NCBI GenBank assembly: GCA_946549155.1
Contig: CAMNQN010000176.1
Location: 1-7,075, forward strand
Origin: an uncultured Lachnospiraceae bacterium
GTDB lineage: Bacteria > Bacillota > Clostridia > Lachnospirales > Lachnospiraceae
DNA: 7,075 bases
Direction: 5' to 3'
How positions within the stretch are numbered: the first letter of the stretch is position 1; the number at the start of each line of letters is the position of its first letter. Positions 1 to 5,628 of this stretch are shown one piece after another. The notes beneath the pieces were generated by a model. The model was not told the origin of the DNA. It saw nothing but the letters and a program-made list of their open reading frames with translations, and ran no database searches. Made by a program: the position numbers and the translations under genes.

Positions 1-74
1 CTGTGGCCCTGTGCGCCCGCCTCTTCCTGCGTCCGGGTAATTAACAAAACACGAATAAGAGTAAAAGAATGAAA

Positions 75-172
75 ATATATAGATGATCGATATATTTGGC
101 TTGACATATATAGATTGACGATATATAATGAAAATACGATATATAGATAATCTATATAGATGGACCATATCG
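75..172. repeat. Operator-like palindrome array, probable PadR binding sites
   Basis: Three 21-bp near-palindromes lie at 75-95, 106-126 and 139-159, centred on 85, 116 and 149. They share the core ATATAGATnATCkATATAT, with site 2 reading GAC in place of ATC. Site 3 has perfect 9-bp arms (TATATAGAT/ATCTATATA) around A149. A fourth, degenerate copy at about 152-172 overlaps site 3 and matches site 2 at 15 of 19 positions. The word ATATAGAT occurs at 77, 108, 141 and 154. Centre spacings of 31 and 33 bp are close to three helical turns, so dimers would sit on one face of the DNA. Site 2 fills the spacer between the -35 and -10 boxes and site 3 covers the likely transcription start. Binding by the adjacent PadR protein is inferred from position; the repeats are seen directly. 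Confidence 0.75.
101..129 (+). promoter_or_regulatory. Perfect-consensus sigma-A promoter for the padR-SEDS unit
   Basis: TTGACA at 101-106 and TATAAT at 124-129 are separated by exactly 17 bp, so both boxes match the sigma-70/sigma-A consensus fully. Transcription would start near 136 and give a leader of about 95 nt before padR. The promoter is embedded in the operator-like palindromes, which implies a strong promoter normally held shut by a repressor. Confidence 0.85.
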
Positions 173-230
173 GGAAATTTGCCGGAGAGAAAGGGCCAGC
201 CGGCACCAGGAGAGTAAAGGAGGATGATTT

Positions 231-569
231 ATGGCACTGGATAAGAGTCTGGTTTCCGGGAGTACTACGATGCTTTTGCTGAAGCTTTTGTCGGAAAAAG
301 ATATGTATGGATATGAGATGATAGAGACTCTGCGGAAGCGTTCACGGAATGTATTTGAGATGAAGGCGGGGACGCTGTATCCACTATTGCACAGTCTGGA
401 AGATAAGCATTTGCTGACGGTCTATGAGCAGGAGGCCGGGGGAAAGGTGCGGAAATATTACAGCATCACCAGGGAGGGCCGGGCACTTCTGGCCAGGAAG
501 CAGGAGGAGTGGCAGCAGTACGCGCAGGCAGTTGCGGATGTGCTGAGCATCGCTGCATACTGCGTATAG
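231..569 (+). CDS. PadR-family winged-helix transcriptional repressor
   Basis: This 112-residue protein has the length of a small, single-domain PadR regulator. A helical N-terminus is followed by the family-typical MYGYEM segment (25-30). The DNA-recognition region KAGTLYPLLHSLED (45-58) is strongly diagnostic. A beta-wing (about 65-80, with R74, K75, Y76, Y77) and a C-terminal dimerisation helix (about 84-108) follow. The start is fixed by AAAGGAGG at 216-223, 7 bp before ATG. The family binds palindromic sites as dimers and usually represses its own operon. The promoter here carries three such sites, so autorepression is the natural inference. The next gene begins 33 bp after the stop and carries a HAAS-like domain, the usual partner of PadR proteins. 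The ligand or signal cannot be read from the sequence. Confidence 0.93.
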   Translation: MALDKSLVSGSTTMLLLKLLSEKDMYGYEMIETLRKRSRNVFEMKAGTLYPLLHSLEDKHLLTVYEQEAGGKVRKYYSITREGRALLARKQEEWQQYAQAVADVLSIAAYCV

Positions 570-602
570 CGGCGGGCGGAGTATGACGGATAAGGAGGCA
601 GT

Positions 603-1937
603 ATGAAGAAAGAGGAGTATTTGAATATTGTGACAGAACAGATCCGGTGCAGGGCGGCCAGGGGAGCCGTTCGGGAGGAGATGGAAAATCATATTGCGGA
701 TCAGATGGAAGCTTTCGCGGCGGAGGGGATGGAGCCGCGGGAGGCGGAGGCGGCCGCGGTGAGAGAGATGGGAGACCCGGTGACGGCGGGAAATGAGCTG
801 GACCGTATCCACCGGCCGAAAATGGACTGGAAAATGATCGGCCTGATTGGTTTCCTGGGCATTGTGGGGCTGGCACTGCAAAATCTGATGCAGCAGCACT
901 TTGGAGAAAGTGAAGTGGGGATACAGCCTGGCAGGCAGCTGATATGGCTTTTACTTGGCTTTGGTGTGATGATTCTGGTATGCTACCTGGATTACAGCCG
1001 GATTGCGTACTGGGCTAAGGGCTGCATGCTGGCGATTTCTGCATTGGCGCTCTATACGATAGCCTTTGGATTGGAAGTGAACGGTACGCGGCAGTGGATT
1101 CATATTGCCAGAATAAGCATTAATATAAAAATGCTGCTGCTTCTTCTGGTGCCGCTCTACGGTGCGGTACTCTACAGTTGGCGGGGGCAGGGCTACAGGG
1201 CGATAGGGAAGGCGGTTCTGCTGATGCTGCCTGGAATGTTTTTTGCCTGGCGGATGCCCAGCGTGCTGACAGTGCTTCTGCTTTTCTTAAGCTTTACCAT
1301 TCTTCTGACACTGGCTGTGGGGAAGGGATGGTTTCGGGTAGCGAAAAAACCGCTGCTGGCCGGGATTTGGAGCGTCGTACTGCTCCTTCCCATCGCGGGT
1401 GTGGCTGCGGTGCTTCTAATGGGGGCTGGCTACCAGAGGGAAAGGGTATTGGCCCTGCTGGGGAGAGGAGAAGGCGTTTCCTTCCAGGCGCGGATGATTA
1501 AGGAATTGCTGGCGGGCAGCCGTCTGATGGGGGCCGGAGAACTGCCGCCCGCAGACCACCTGTCTTACCTGTCAGACTACACGCTGGCCTATGCCATATC
1601 CTATTATGGAATCCTGGCTGCGGCACTTCTGATGGGGATGATTGCCTTCCTGCTTTTCCGCTTGCTCCGGATTTCTCTGAAACAGAAAAACAGCTTAGGA
1701 ATGATCATGGGAGCGGGCAGCGCCACTGTACTGGTTTTGCAGGTCCTGTTCTACCTGCTTGTCAACCTGGGAGGAATACCCATGGGGAATTATTGTCCCT
1801 TCCTTTCCTACGGCGGGAGCGGAATGCTGGTAACCTACATTTTGCTGGGCCTTTTACTGAGCATTTACCGTTACGAGAATGTAATAGCCGAGAGCAGCAT
1901 ACGTCTGAGCCGTAAAGCAAGAAAACCGGCGCTGTAA
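603..1937 (+). CDS. HAAS-SEDS fusion: membrane protein of FtsW/RodA/SpoVE family
   Basis: The protein has 444 residues. Positions 1-75 are soluble, charged and helical (EEYLNIV, REEMENHIADQ, REMGDP), the pattern of HAAS/DUF1700-type domains encoded beside PadR regulators. The remainder has about ten hydrophobic segments (roughly 76-96, 112-129, 136-157, 175-193, 200-216, 219-239, 248-275, 326-355, 364-390, 400-424), matching SEDS topology. SEDS signatures are NGTRQWI (160-166), SDYTLAYAISYYG (324-336, with D325 in the place of the catalytic Asp) and PFLSYGGSGML (399-409). The family polymerises peptidoglycan glycan strands from lipid II, together with a class B PBP; no PBP is present here. 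It is divergent: the QPSE motif reads N-I-K-M (174-177) and the EE after the catalytic Asp reads YY. GGAGG at 594-598 precedes ATG by 4 bp. It is probably co-transcribed with padR. Polymerase activity is uncertain. Confidence 0.85.
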   Translation: MKKEEYLNIVTEQIRCRAARGAVREEMENHIADQMEAFAAEGMEPREAEAAAVREMGDPVTAGNELDRIHRPKMDWKMIGLIGFLGIVGLALQNLMQQHFGESEVGIQPGRQLIWLLLGFGVMILVCYLDYSRIAYWAKGCMLAISALALYTIAFGLEVNGTRQWIHIARISINIKMLLLLLVPLYGAVLYSWRGQGYRAIGKAVLLMLPGMFFAWRMPSVLTVLLLFLSFTILLTLAVGKGWFRVAKKPLLAGIWSVVLLLPIAGVAAVLLMGAGYQRERVLALLGRGEGVSFQARMIKELLAGSRLMGAGELPPADHLSYLSDYTLAYAISYYGILAAALLMGMIAFLLFRLLRISLKQKNSLGMIMGAGSATVLVLQVLFYLLVNLGGIPMGNYCPFLSYGGSGMLVTYILLGLLLSIYRYENVIAESSIRLSRKARKPAL

Positions 1938-2022
1938 AGGAAAATAAAAGGGCGGTGCAGACAGGTCCACAGCATAAAAAGGATAGATTCCCGTAAGAAA
2001 ATGGACAGAATGCGGGACATAA

Positions 2023-2084
2023 AACAGGAAGCGTCCAGAGGGAAGGAGTGAGCTGCCTTTCCCCCTGGACGCTTTCGTCCTGTT
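2023..2084. terminator. Bidirectional intrinsic terminator between convergent genes
   Basis: A long hairpin pairs AACAGGA (2023-2029) with TCCTGTT (2078-2084), AAGCGTCCAG (2029-2038) with CTGGACGCTT (2065-2074), and GGG-AA-GG with CC-TTT-CCC further in, closing on a loop near 2047-2055. Adjacent pairs compete at A2029. On the minus strand the stem is followed by TTTTATG, a short U-tract suited to ending the ppi transcript. On the plus strand the tail is TATAAAAT, weaker in U, so termination of the SEDS transcript there is less certain. Its position between two convergent stop codons fits a shared terminator. Confidence 0.75.
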
Positions 2085-2091
2085 ATAAAAT

Positions 2092-2613
2092 CTACATCTT
2101 ATCCGGTTCCGGATATTCCACCCCGAATGTTTCCACCGTCATATTTTTGATTCTCTGATCCTGCACCGGACGATCCCTGTAATCCGTATCCGTCTCTGCG
2201 ATCTTATTTACCACATCCATTCCCTCAATTATTTTTCCGAAGGCAGCGTAAGCGCCGTCCAGATGGGGAGAGGTTTTGTGCATAATGAAGAACTGGGAAC
2301 CTGCGGAGTTGGGGCTCATGGCGCGGGCCATGGACAGGACGCCGGGGGTGTGCTTCAGTTCGTTAATCACGCCGTTCTGGGCAAACTCCCCCTTAATGCA
2401 GTAGCCGGGGCCGCCCATACCGGTTCCGTCGGGGCAGCCGCCCTGAATCATAAAACCGCTGATCACGCGGTGAAAGATCAGGCCGTCATAAAATCCCTTT
2501 TTAATCAGGCTGATGTAGTTGTTCACAGAGATGGGGGCGATTTCCGGATACAGTTCTGCCTTCATCACATCTCCGTTTTCCATAGTAATTGTAACAATAG
2601 GATTCTGAGCCAT
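2092..2613 (-). CDS. Cyclophilin-type peptidyl-prolyl cis-trans isomerase
   Basis: This 173-residue single-domain cyclophilin catalyses cis-trans isomerisation of Xaa-Pro bonds during protein folding. The active-site signature FHRVISGFMIQGG spans 47-59 and supplies the catalytic Arg49 plus Phe54, Met55 and Gln57. A second block, GSQFFIM (105-111), gives Gln107 and Phe109, and HLDGAYAAFGK (117-127) gives Leu118. The usual His of eukaryotic cyclophilins is Tyr122, as is common in bacteria, and the Trp that confers cyclosporin sensitivity is His117. There is no signal peptide or lipobox, so it acts in the cytoplasm. The start is supported by AAAGGAAG (2621-2628 on the opposite strand), 7 bp upstream. 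It is transcribed divergently from the ECF genes and convergently with the SEDS gene. Which paralogue name applies (ppiA, ppiB) is not decidable here. Confidence 0.95.
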   Translation of the reverse strand: MAQNPIVTITMENGDVMKAELYPEIAPISVNNYISLIKKGFYDGLIFHRVISGFMIQGGCPDGTGMGGPGYCIKGEFAQNGVINELKHTPGVLSMARAMSPNSAGSQFFIMHKTSPHLDGAYAAFGKIIEGMDVVNKIAETDTDYRDRPVQDQRIKNMTVETFGVEYPEPDKM

Positions 2614-2659
2614 AATTTTTCTTCCTTTCTTTTCTGAAAAAAATTGCAGATATTCTTGT

Positions 2660-2688
2660 ATTATATCCTTTTTTTCTTATTAGAGCAA
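2660..2688 (-). promoter_or_regulatory. Promoter of the cyclophilin gene
   Basis: Read on the minus strand, TTGCTC (2688-2683) and TATAAT (2665-2660) are 17 bp apart. Transcription would begin near 2653, giving a 40-nt leader that contains the gene's ribosome binding site. The spacer is A-rich. Confidence 0.7.
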
Positions 2689-2696
2689 CCCCGCTC

Positions 2697-2725
2697 TTGC
2701 TTTTGGGTATAATAATTGTTATAAT
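2697..2725 (+). promoter_or_regulatory. Promoter of the ecfA1-ecfA2-ecfT-truA operon
   Basis: TTGCTT (2697-2702) and TATAAT (2720-2725) are 17 bp apart, predicting a start near 2732. A second TATAAT at 2708-2713 lies in the spacer but has no matching -35 box. The two form an imperfect inverted repeat, TATAA-N6-TTATA (2708-2723). The -35 box is only 8 bp from the -35 box of the divergent cyclophilin promoter. Confidence 0.7.
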
Positions 2726-2731
2726 CGGGTT

Positions 2732-2976
2732 GCTGTTCAGGTGCCACTGTCCCGCGAGAGGTACAGGTGCAGAATTGCCCCTGAATCCTAAGGAAAGCAG
2801 CGCGAGATTGTGCCGAAGGTATAATTTCTGCGCATCGCGTAGCCTGCTGCTGGGAAAAAAGGGAATCGTAGCATAATCGGACATGTATCAGGCGAGGCGC
2901 GTGTTATCAGGAAAGCCGGGAATCGTAACGAAGCATCCGGATAGAGAAGCCGGTGCGGAAAGTTGTGAGTAGGAAA
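2732..2976 (+). promoter_or_regulatory. Long 5' leader of the ECF operon with predicted stem-loops
   Basis: Of the 363-base gap between the cyclophilin and ecfA1 starts, this part is the untranslated leader. A bulged stem pairs AGCAG (2796-2800) with CTGCT (2844-2848), CGCGA (2801-2805) with TCGCG (2835-2839) and TGTGC (2809-2813) with GCGCA (2830-2834), 15 pairs in all with two bulges. A smaller hairpin lies at about 2745-2769 (CAC-TGT-CC with GG-ACA-GTG). CA-CCGG (2934-2940) can pair with CCGG-TG (2950-2955). No known riboswitch consensus was recognised and no U-tract terminator follows the main stem. The pairings are visible; a regulatory role is inferred. Confidence 0.4.
2861..2927 (+). 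repeat. Short direct repeats in the ECF leader
   Basis: GGGAATCGTA occurs at 2861-2870 and 2918-2927. Between the copies, TATCAGG occurs at 2886-2892 and 2905-2911, so the two repeat pairs are nested. A further word, CAGGTGC, occurs at 2738-2744 and 2764-2770 in the same leader. Nothing identifies them as a known element. Confidence 0.5.
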
Positions 2977-3840
2977 ATGAAAATAGTAAAAGCAGAAAAT
3001 CTGGAATATGAATATGTGAAGCTGGACGAGGACGGAAAGGTGGAATCTACCCTGAAAGCGGTGGACGGCGTTAATCTGGATGTGGAGGCAGGCGATTTTA
3101 TTGCCATTCTGGGGCATAATGGTTCCGGGAAATCTACATTGGCAAAGCATATCAATGCGATTCTCGTCCCTACGGAGGGGACGCTCTACGTGGATGGGAA
3201 GGATACGAAGGATCCGGATAAGCTCTGGGAGATCCGGCAGACCGCTGGGATGGTTTTTCAGAATCCGGATAATCAGATCATAGGCACGATTGTGGATGAG
3301 GATGTGGCCTTCGGCCCGGAAAATATGGGAGTTCCCAAGGAGGAAATCTGGCGCCGGGTGGAAAAAAGCCTGAAATCTGTGGGTATGTGGGAATACCGCT
3401 CCCATTCTCCCAACAAGCTGTCGGGAGGACAAAAGCAGCGGGTGGCGATTGCGGGCGTGGTGGCGATGCAGCCCAAATGTATTGTGCTGGATGAGCCCAC
3501 AGCCATGCTGGATCCCAATGGCCGCAGAGAGGTGATCCGGACGGTGATGGAATTGAACCGTCAGGAAAAGGTGACGGTGATTCTGATCACGCACTACATG
3601 GAAGAAGTGATTTACGCGGATAAGGTGATTGTGATGGATGAGGGGAAAGTAGTGATGCAGGGGACGCCCCGGGAGATTTTTTCCCAGGTGGAGAAGCTCA
3701 AATCCCTGCGCCTGGATGTCCCCCAGGTGACGCTTCTGGCCCATGAACTGAGAAAATCAGGCTTGGATCTGCCGGAGGGGATTCTGAGTATCGAGGAGCT
3801 GACGGCGGCGCTGGAGCAGTGCAGGGCCGGAAAAGCGTAG
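2977..3840 (+). CDS. ecfA1: ECF transporter ATPase EcfA1
   Basis: This is one of two cytoplasmic ATPases that energise energy-coupling-factor importers of vitamins and transition metals. It has 287 residues from ATG 2977. Walker A is GHNGSGKST (46-54, Lys52), the Q-loop is Gln95 in MVFQNPDNQ, the signature is LSGGQ (148-152), Walker B ends in Asp172-Glu173 (VLDEPTAMLDP) and the H-loop is His206. All catalytic parts are intact. The Q-loop context FQNPDNQ is typical of EcfA1, against FQYPEHQ in EcfA2. The start is uncertain: in-frame GTG codons at 2953 and 2965 would add 8 or 4 residues, and no choice has a good ribosome binding site. ATG 2977 gives the N-terminus MKIVKAENL, which fits the family best. 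It is the first gene of the operon. Its last 48 bp, stop included, are duplicated just downstream. Confidence 0.93.
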   Translation: MKIVKAENLEYEYVKLDEDGKVESTLKAVDGVNLDVEAGDFIAILGHNGSGKSTLAKHINAILVPTEGTLYVDGKDTKDPDKLWEIRQTAGMVFQNPDNQIIGTIVDEDVAFGPENMGVPKEEIWRRVEKSLKSVGMWEYRSHSPNKLSGGQKQRVAIAGVVAMQPKCIVLDEPTAMLDPNGRREVIRTVMELNRQEKVTVILITHYMEEVIYADKVIVMDEGKVVMQGTPREIFSQVEKLKSLRLDVPQVTLLAHELRKSGLDLPEGILSIEELTAALEQCRAGKA

Positions 3841-3888
3841 GAGGGGCTGACGGCGGCGCTGGAGCAGTGCAGAGCCGGAAAAGTATAG
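3793..3888 (+). repeat. 48-bp tandem duplication across the ecfA1 stop codon
   Basis: Unit 1 (3793-3840) is the last 16 codons of ecfA1 including TAG. Unit 2 (3841-3888) follows with no gap and matches at 44 of 48 positions, differing at 3845, 3873, 3884 and 3885. Unit 2 stays in the ecfA1 frame and also ends in TAG, reading EGLTAALEQCRAGKV after the first stop. The two copies fill most of the 64-bp gap before ecfA2. The end of unit 2 overlaps the GAGGAG ribosome binding site of ecfA2 at its first base (3888). Confidence 0.95.
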
Positions 3889-3904
3889 AGGAGAGAACGC
3901 AGCT

Positions 3905-4750
3905 ATGGCAATTAAAATCGAGCGTCTAAATTATATATACAGCGAAGGCACCGCTTTTCGGAAGCAGGCGTTGAAGGATATCAATCTGGAGATACCGGAC
4001 GGTCAGTTTATCGGCATGATCGGGCACACCGGTTCCGGAAAATCCACGCTGATTCAGCATTTAAACGGACTAATCAGGGCCACTTCCGGGACAATCTATT
4101 ATAATGGAGAGAATATTTACGGGGAAGGCTACAGCATGAAGGAGCTGCGCAGCCGGGTAGGGCTGGTTTTTCAGTATCCGGAGCATCAGCTGTTTGAGAT
4201 TGATGTGTTTCATGACGTCTGCTTCGGCCCGAAAAACCTGGGGCTTTGCCAGGAGGAGATTGAGGAACGGGCCAGAGAGGCCCTGGACCAGGTGGGACTG
4301 GATTCTTCCTATTACAGAAAGTCTCCCTTCGAGCTGTCCGGCGGGCAGAAACGCCGGGTAGCCATTGCGGGCATCCTGGCCATGCATCCTCAGGTGCTGA
4401 TTCTGGACGAGCCTACGGCGGGGCTGGACCCCAGGGGCCGGGATGAGATCCTGGACCAGGTGGCGAAGCTGCACCGGGAGCAGAACATCACAGTCATTCT
4501 GGTGTCCCACAGCATGGAGGATGTGGCGAATTATGTGGAGCGCATTATTGTTATGAACAAAGGGCAGGTTTTTCTGGATGATACGCCATCCAGAGTATTT
4601 GCACATTATAAAGAACTGGAGGGTGTGGGACTTGCGGCGCCGCAGGTGACCTACGTGACACAGACCCTGAAAAGCCAGGGCTGGGATATCGATACCTCCG
4701 TTACCACAATCGAAGAGGCAAAGCAGGCGATCCTGCGTGCGATGTCATAG
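3905..4750 (+). CDS. ecfA2: ECF transporter ATPase EcfA2
   Basis: This is the second ATPase of the ECF module, 281 residues long, which forms a heterodimer with EcfA1 under EcfT. Walker A is GHTGSGKST (40-48, Lys46) and the Q-loop is Gln90 in VFQYPEHQLFE, the sequence typical of EcfA2. The signature is LSGGQ (144-148), Walker B ends in Asp168-Glu169 and the H-loop is His202. A C-terminal extension (about 225-281) follows the nucleotide-binding fold, as in EcfA1. GAGGAG at 3888-3893 lies 11 bp before ATG, a rather long spacing. The stop codon overlaps the ribosome binding site of ecfT, so the two are probably translationally coupled. All catalytic motifs are intact and the length is normal for the family. 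Confidence 0.95.
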   Translation: MAIKIERLNYIYSEGTAFRKQALKDINLEIPDGQFIGMIGHTGSGKSTLIQHLNGLIRATSGTIYYNGENIYGEGYSMKELRSRVGLVFQYPEHQLFEIDVFHDVCFGPKNLGLCQEEIEERAREALDQVGLDSSYYRKSPFELSGGQKRRVAIAGILAMHPQVLILDEPTAGLDPRGRDEILDQVAKLHREQNITVILVSHSMEDVANYVERIIVMNKGQVFLDDTPSRVFAHYKELEGVGLAAPQVTYVTQTLKSQGWDIDTSVTTIEEAKQAILRAMS

Positions 4751-4762
4751 GAGAAGCTTATC

Positions 4763-5569
4763 ATGATGAAAGATATTACACTGGGCCAGTATTATCCGGC
4801 AGACTCTGTCATTCATAAACTGGACCCGCGGGTAAAGCTGGTGGGCACGATGGTATTTATCGTCTCGCTGTTTGCGTTTCGCTCCATCAGCTGTTATATC
4901 CTGGCAACGGCGGTGCTGGTGGTGATCATAAAAATATCCAGGGTGCCGTTTCAATTTATTGTAAGAGGATTAAAGGCGATTTTTATTCTGATGATGATTA
5001 CCGTGGCTTTTAATCTCTTTCTGACTCCGGGTACGCCGGTGTTTCGAATCTGGAAGCTGACCATCACTGCGGAGGGGGTTGAGACAGCGGCTTTCATGGC
5101 GATCCGGCTGGTGTATCTGATTATCGGTTCCTCGGTGATGACACTGACCACCACGCCCAACGATCTGACGGACGGGATGGAGAAGGGGCTGGGATTTCTG
5201 AAAAGGGTTCATGTGCCGGTGCATGAGATTTCCATGATTATGTCCATTGCGCTGCGGTTCATCCCTATATTAATGGAAGAAACAGATAAGATTCAGAAGG
5301 CGCAGATGGCCAGGGGAGCTGATTTTGAGAGCGGCAACCTGATACAGAAAGCGAAAAATCTGATTCCGCTGCTGGTGCCTTTGTTTGTCTCCGCATTTCG
5401 CCGGGCAAACGATCTGGCCATGGCCATGGAGGCCAGGGGCTATCATGGCGGCGAGGGCCGGACAAAGATGCGCCCGCTGGAATATAAAAACCGGGACAAA
5501 TGCGCCTATCTGCTGATGGCGGTTTATCTGCTGGCTGGCGGGCTGGTAAACTATTTTGTGCGCTTTTAA
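4763..5569 (+). CDS. ecfT: ECF transporter transmembrane component EcfT
   Basis: EcfT is the membrane scaffold that couples the two ATPases to interchangeable substrate-binding S-components. It has 268 residues. The N-terminal LGQYYPADSVIHKLDPRVKL (7-26) is characteristic. Hydrophobic segments follow at about 27-55, 66-88, 108-128 and 152-171, with a last one near 247-264. The cytoplasmic coupling helices carry both hallmark Ala-Arg-Gly motifs, MARGADF (182-188) and EARGYHGG (223-230), which dock into the ATPase grooves. AGGAGAAG (4749-4756) overlaps the ecfA2 stop and supports ATG 4763 over the adjacent ATG 4766. No S-component is encoded nearby. This fits a group II (shared-module) ECF system, in which the S-components are scattered elsewhere in the genome. 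Confidence 0.95.
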   Translation: MMKDITLGQYYPADSVIHKLDPRVKLVGTMVFIVSLFAFRSISCYILATAVLVVIIKISRVPFQFIVRGLKAIFILMMITVAFNLFLTPGTPVFRIWKLTITAEGVETAAFMAIRLVYLIIGSSVMTLTTTPNDLTDGMEKGLGFLKRVHVPVHEISMIMSIALRFIPILMEETDKIQKAQMARGADFESGNLIQKAKNLIPLLVPLFVSAFRRANDLAMAMEARGYHGGEGRTKMRPLEYKNRDKCAYLLMAVYLLAGGLVNYFVRF

Positions 5570-5628
5570 GTGGTGTAAAACAGTTTTTGTGAGTTAAGTT
5601 TGCCGGAGGCGGCGGATGGAGAGCAGGC

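Noticed and set aside
1..44. Possible C-terminal end of an upstream gene (frame 3 reads VALCARLFLRPGN then stop; frame 1 stays open to 72).
   Set aside because: The stretch is too short and has no recognisable motif; it could equally be intergenic sequence.
75..172. CRISPR-like array because of regularly spaced repeats.
   Set aside because: The repeats are AT-rich palindromes with only 10-12 bp between them and they straddle a promoter, which fits operators and not repeat-spacer units.
384..899. Minus-strand frames of 136 and 171 codons across padR and the SEDS N-terminus.
   Set aside because: They are Pro/Leu/Arg/His-rich shadows of two well-supported plus-strand genes, with no start signal.
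2741..2830. Cobalamin, glycine or ykkC-like riboswitch in the ECF leader (fragments such as CACTGTCCCGC and GCCGAAGG look familiar).
   Set aside because: Only isolated words match. The order and the other invariant blocks of these aptamers are missing.
2883..2972. A 29-codon upstream ORF (ATG 2883 to TAG 2970-2972) ending just before the ecfA1 ATG.
   Set aside because: It has no ribosome binding site and no recognisable sequence; a chance short frame is as likely.
2788..3744. Long minus-strand frame of 318 codons opposite ecfA1.
   Set aside because: It is antisense to an intact, motif-complete ATPase, is rich in His/Arg/Leu/Pro as shadow frames are, and has no family motif.
3841..3888. ecfA1 truncated by a nonsense mutation, with the second unit as its true C-terminus.
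   Set aside because: The second unit is a copy of the first, including the stop, so the first TAG is the original end and the duplicate is extra.
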